In this document: in pieces, positions 5,508-7,537 of the stretch
Numbering within the stretch: the stretch's first letter is position 1
How the letters are laid out: each line of letters begins with the position of its first letter
Assembly: GCA_031289995.1 (NCBI GenBank)
Contig: JAITOI010000039.1
Location: 1-7,537 of the forward strand
Direction of reading: 5' to 3'
DNA from: Prevotellaceae bacterium
GTDB taxonomy: Bacteria; Bacteroidota; Bacteroidia; Bacteroidales; UBA932
DNA: 7,537 nucleotides
Translations under genes and position numbers: made by a program
The notes under the pieces: generated by a model
What the model was told of the DNA's origin: nothing
Seen by the model: only the letters and a program-made list of their open reading frames with translations
The model's database searches: none

Positions 5508-6797
5508 TCAGCTTGCTACTTGCACGCGGTTACCCACCATCCCCCCATACATCGCCCCCAGCTGCTCCGCCGCCACGCGGCTGCTGTAGCGGGTTTGCGA
5601 GAGGGCGAAGGCGCGGGCGCGGCTTCGGGCGTAGAGCGGTGCGTCGGTGAGCAGGCGGGCGAGCGCGTCGGCGAGCGCGTCGCTGCTGTTGGGCGAGTAG
5701 GTGAGGCCGGCGTTGTCCACAATTTCGGGAAACGAACCGGCGGCAGGCTCCACCGCCGGACGGCCTGCAGCAAAGGCTTCGCAGAGGTAGAGGCCGGCGC
5801 CCTCGTCGAAGGTGATGGGCACGCAAACCACCGAAATATCCTTGTAAAAATCGGCGTGCTGGCTCAGGTTGTAGTCGTCGCTCCACGACACATGGCTCAT
5901 GTGCGGCGCAAGAATTTTCTTCACGCCGCGCAGGTATTTTTTGTCCACCGCCGTGTAGCCACCGCCCAGCTTCAAACGTAGCCCCGGCACGGTGTTGCGC
6001 GACTTGAGCAGGGCAAATGCTTGGGCTAAAATGTGCAGCCCGTTGGCCTCGCACATGCGGTAAAAAAATCCGATGGTGGGCACCTGCGGCTCCATGTTGG
6101 CCGCGTATTGCTCCACCTTGATGCCCGGATAGATGACGTCCACCTCGGCAATTTGCGGCAGCTTTTTTTGCGCCTTGTTTTTGTAAAAGTGGCTCGATGC
6201 CACAAAGCGGTCGACGTACTTCAGCCCGCTGGCGATGCCCTGCCAAGCCGCGTCGGCAAAGGGTTTTGGCATGGTGTCGACCCACAGCTCTTCGTCCTGC
6301 AGCGAGCACACGATGGGGATGTTGAGGCGCTGCTTGATGGCTTTGGCGACGCCCACCACGAGCGTGCTCGAGAGGTGAATTACGTCGGGCTGCTCGTGCT
6401 TTTGCACCCACTCCACCAGCGGCAAAACCTGGCTGTGAAAGGCCTCGCCGCTGCCGTTAATCATGGCCAGCGTGATGCCCTCCATGCCGTTGGCCGAGGT
6501 GCTGCCCGAGAACGAAGCCGCCAGCCGAAGTAGCGCGGGACTGTTGAGCGCACGCTCGAGCCAGCGCGGCATGTGGTGGCGCTTGTCGAAAAACTTTTGC
6601 GCCACGTAGAAGGTGGTTGCCGGAAAAAACAGCGGGGTGTTGCCCTCGAACGATTGGTGCGTGAGCGGCAGGTAGAGCGGCAGCACAATCACGTCGTGGC
6701 CTGCCCTGCGCAGCGCGTTGGCGTGGAGGTTGTCGCGAAAGCAGTTGCCGCAGTAGAACGGGTCGCCGGAGCCGGGAACGATGAAGAGAATTTTCAA
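5508..6797 (-). CDS. GT-B glycosyltransferase, GT4/group 1 type, TTG start
   Basis: A 429-residue predicted sugar-nucleotide-dependent glycosyltransferase with two Rossmann domains. The N-terminal acceptor domain opens with MKILFIVPGSGDPFYCGNC, continues as FRDNLHANALRRAGHDV, and includes PDVIHLSS (137-144). The donor-binding domain runs from about 240 and includes GFFYRMCEANGLHILAQAF (243-261), LKLGGGY and FDEGAGLYLCEAFAAGRP (330-347). Glu332 and Glu340 form the EX7E motif of retaining GT4 enzymes, followed by GSFPEIV. There is no signal peptide, so it should act in the cytosol or at the inner membrane face. A Cys pair (Cys16, Cys19) in the first loop is unusual for GT4 enzymes. The TTG at 6797 is chosen because the frame has a TAA four codons upstream, no ATG lies between, and the beta-strand MKILFIV must begin there. 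It is a single leftward gene with its own promoter region. Acceptor and product are unknown; no polysaccharide genes are adjacent. Confidence 0.9.
   Translation of the reverse strand: MKILFIVPGSGDPFYCGNCFRDNLHANALRRAGHDVIVLPLYLPLTHQSFEGNTPLFFPATTFYVAQKFFDKRHHMPRWLERALNSPALLRLAASFSGSTSANGMEGITLAMINGSGEAFHSQVLPLVEWVQKHEQPDVIHLSSTLVVGVAKAIKQRLNIPIVCSLQDEELWVDTMPKPFADAAWQGIASGLKYVDRFVASSHFYKNKAQKKLPQIAEVDVIYPGIKVEQYAANMEPQVPTIGFFYRMCEANGLHILAQAFALLKSRNTVPGLRLKLGGGYTAVDKKYLRGVKKILAPHMSHVSWSDDYNLSQHADFYKDISVVCVPITFDEGAGLYLCEAFAAGRPAVEPAAGSFPEIVDNAGLTYSPNSSDALADALARLLTDAPLYARSRARAFALSQTRYSSRVAAEQLGAMYGGMVGNRVQVAS
5658..5681. repeat. Perfect 12-base tandem duplication inside the glycosyltransferase
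   Basis: GGCGAGCGCGTC occurs twice head to tail (5658-5669 and 5670-5681). On the coding strand it encodes DALADALA at residues 373-380 of the glycosyltransferase, in a C-terminal helix. The copies are identical at the DNA level, which suggests a recent in-frame duplication, or chance in GC-rich, Ala/Leu-rich coding DNA. Confidence 0.75.
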
Positions 6798-6805
6798 CGT
6801 TGAAA
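6792..6805. repeat. Perfect 14-base palindrome over the glycosyltransferase TTG start
   Basis: TTTCAACGTTGAAA equals its own reverse complement and contains the TTG start codon of the leftward gene (6797-6795). A protein-binding site overlapping the start is conceivable. One palindrome of this length could also arise by chance in a window this size, so no function is claimed. Confidence 0.35.
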
Positions 6806-6842
6806 TAAATTAGCAGTTGTGAGAAATAGAAAAACAAGGGCG

Positions 6843-6850
6843 CAAAGGTA
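6843..6850 (-). promoter_or_regulatory. -7 box (TACCTTTG) for the glycosyltransferase gene
   Basis: On the minus strand TACCTTTG, followed by CGC, matches the Bacteroidota TAnnTTTG element. It would start transcription near 6836, giving a leader of roughly 40 bases before the TTG start. No convincing TTTG lies at the expected -33 distance; that area is occupied by the opposing purL -7 box and bases just beyond it. Confidence 0.6.
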
Positions 6851-6862
6851 GATTTTTTTCCG

Positions 6863-6870
6863 TACATTTG
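6863..6870 (+). promoter_or_regulatory. -7 box (TACATTTG) for purL
   Basis: TACATTTG, followed by CAG, is a full TAnnTTTG match 26 bases before the purL ATG, implying a leader of about 20 bases. The -33 region (about 6838-6844) has no good TTTG and coincides with the edge of the divergent glycosyltransferase -7 box. Confidence 0.6.
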
Positions 6871-6896
6871 CAGCCTCAAAAAAAAATATTTGTGCA

Positions 6897-7537
6897 ATGG
6901 TTACCTTTTTTCAGTCGTCGGAAAGCGTGATGGCAGTAGGCTTGAGCAAGCCTCTTGCGGGGCGCGATGTGGAGAAGCTGGAGTGGCTTTTTTCGGGCGC
7001 AAAGCGCGTGGACGCAGCCTCGCTCAGCAGCGCTCAGCTGTACGTGGGGCCGCGTCGCGAAATGGTTACGCCGTGGAGCACCAACGCCGTCGAGATTGCC
7101 CAAAACATGGGCGTTGGCGGCGTTGAGCGCATCGAGCTGTTTACGCCGGTGGACGAATCCAGCGCCACGCTCGACCCCATGCTGCAGGCCGCCTACCGAG
7201 GCTTAGGGCAGGATATTTTTACGGTGGAGCGCAAGCCCGAACCGATACTCCACATCGACAACATCGCGCAGTACAACCGGCAGGAAGGTCTGGCACTGAG
7301 CGACGACGAGCTGAGCTACCTCGAAGGCCTGAGCCGCAAGCTGGGACGGTGCCTCACCGACAGCGAAATTTTCGGATTTTCGCAGGTCAACTCGGAGCAC
7401 TGCCGCCACAAAATTTTCAACGGCACGTTCGTCATCGACGGCTGCGAAATGCCTGCCACGCTGTTTTCCCTCATCAAAAAAACGACGGCTGAAAATCGCA
7501 ACCGCGTGCTGAGCGCGTACACCGACAACTGCGCGTT
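6897..7537 (+). CDS. purL: Phosphoribosylformylglycinamidine synthase PurL (partial, 5' part)
   Basis: The first 213 codons of purL, cut by the right edge. The enzyme converts FGAR, glutamine and ATP to FGAM in de novo purine synthesis. The visible part covers the PurS-like N-terminal domain (about 1-120) and the linker domain. Diagnostic blocks are YVGPRREMVTPWSTNAVEI (49-67), DPMLQAAY (93-100), EGLALSDDELSYLEGLSRKLG (130-150) and, best of all, GFSQVNSEHCRHKIFNG (160-176), the PurL signature. Having an N-terminal PurS-like domain fused in means this is the long single-chain type, normally about 1,200-1,300 residues with a C-terminal glutaminase, rather than the separate PurS/PurL/PurQ system. 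The ATG at 6897 places MVTFFQSSES at the usual first strand and follows a TACATTTG box. The catalytic ATP site and glutaminase triad lie outside the window and cannot be checked. Confidence 0.95.
   Translation, partial: MVTFFQSSESVMAVGLSKPLAGRDVEKLEWLFSGAKRVDAASLSSAQLYVGPRREMVTPWSTNAVEIAQNMGVGGVERIELFTPVDESSATLDPMLQAAYRGLGQDIFTVERKPEPILHIDNIAQYNRQEGLALSDDELSYLEGLSRKLGRCLTDSEIFGFSQVNSEHCRHKIFNGTFVIDGCEMPATLFSLIKKTTAENRNRVLSAYTDNCA

Larger units (their letters stand above)
6798..6896. other. Divergent intergenic region between the glycosyltransferase and purL
   Basis: These 99 AT-rich bases carry two outward-facing -7 boxes 12 bases apart (6843-6850 and 6863-6870) and a run of nine A (6878-6886) before the purL start. 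The expected purL leader is about 20 bases, too short for a purine riboswitch, and none is recognised. No gene is visible. Confidence 0.7.

Noticed and set aside
5328..5981. Open frame of 217 codons starting on the recN stop (ATGA overlap)
   Set aside because: It passes through the recN terminator and then runs antisense to the glycosyltransferase; the protein shows no recognisable domain.
5530..6411. Open frame of 293 codons on the minus strand inside the glycosyltransferase
   Set aside because: Same-strand shifted frame of a gene whose own frame has full GT4 motifs; its Arg/Ala/His-rich content is typical of an out-of-frame reading.
6876..6896. Possible purine riboswitch in the purL leader
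   Set aside because: The leader predicted from the -7 box is only about 20 bases, and none of the three-way junction of a purine aptamer is visible.

Overview
The window looks like a chromosomal segment from a member of the Bacteroidota, probably order Bacteroidales. Three things point there. A PorD/DUF4835 type IX secretion gene sits directly upstream of recN. The start of a long single-chain purL is present. The intergenic gaps carry TAnnTTTG boxes, the -7 element of the Bacteroidota primary sigma factor (TACCTTTG, TACATTTG, TACCTTTG). Coding DNA is GC-rich by eye and the short intergenic gaps are AT-rich. Gene starts lack a clear Shine-Dalgarno sequence, which is also usual for this phylum.

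Layout, left to right. A leftward operon occupies 1-2277. In transcription order it encodes a dCMP deaminase (2277-1855), an S41 carboxy-terminal processing peptidase (1807-191), and a TM2-domain membrane protein whose GTG start overlaps the peptidase stop and which runs off the left edge. A divergent intergenic region (2278-2417) separates it from a rightward operon. That operon holds a MIP18/DUF59 Fe-S assembly protein (2418-2729), PorD (2753-3679) and RecN (3679-5331, overlapping the porD stop by one base). It ends at a good hairpin terminator (5361-5390). A convergent leftward GT4-type glycosyltransferase (6797-5508) follows. A second divergent promoter region (6798-6896) then leads into the 5' part of purL, which runs off the right edge.

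Most of the content is conserved housekeeping: dCMP to dUMP for thymidylate supply, periplasmic proteolysis, Fe-S maturation, T9SS biogenesis, double-strand-break repair and de novo purine synthesis. I see no mobile element, CRISPR array, RNA gene or defence system. The points that merit a second look are small. They are the glycosyltransferase with an N-terminal CGNC motif, the tightly interlocked divergent promoters in front of purL, two TTG-started genes that share the same start-site 12-mer, a 16-base imperfect direct repeat flanking the deaminase/peptidase gap, and the possible coupling of a TM2 protein to an S41 protease. I found no convincing undescribed system here.
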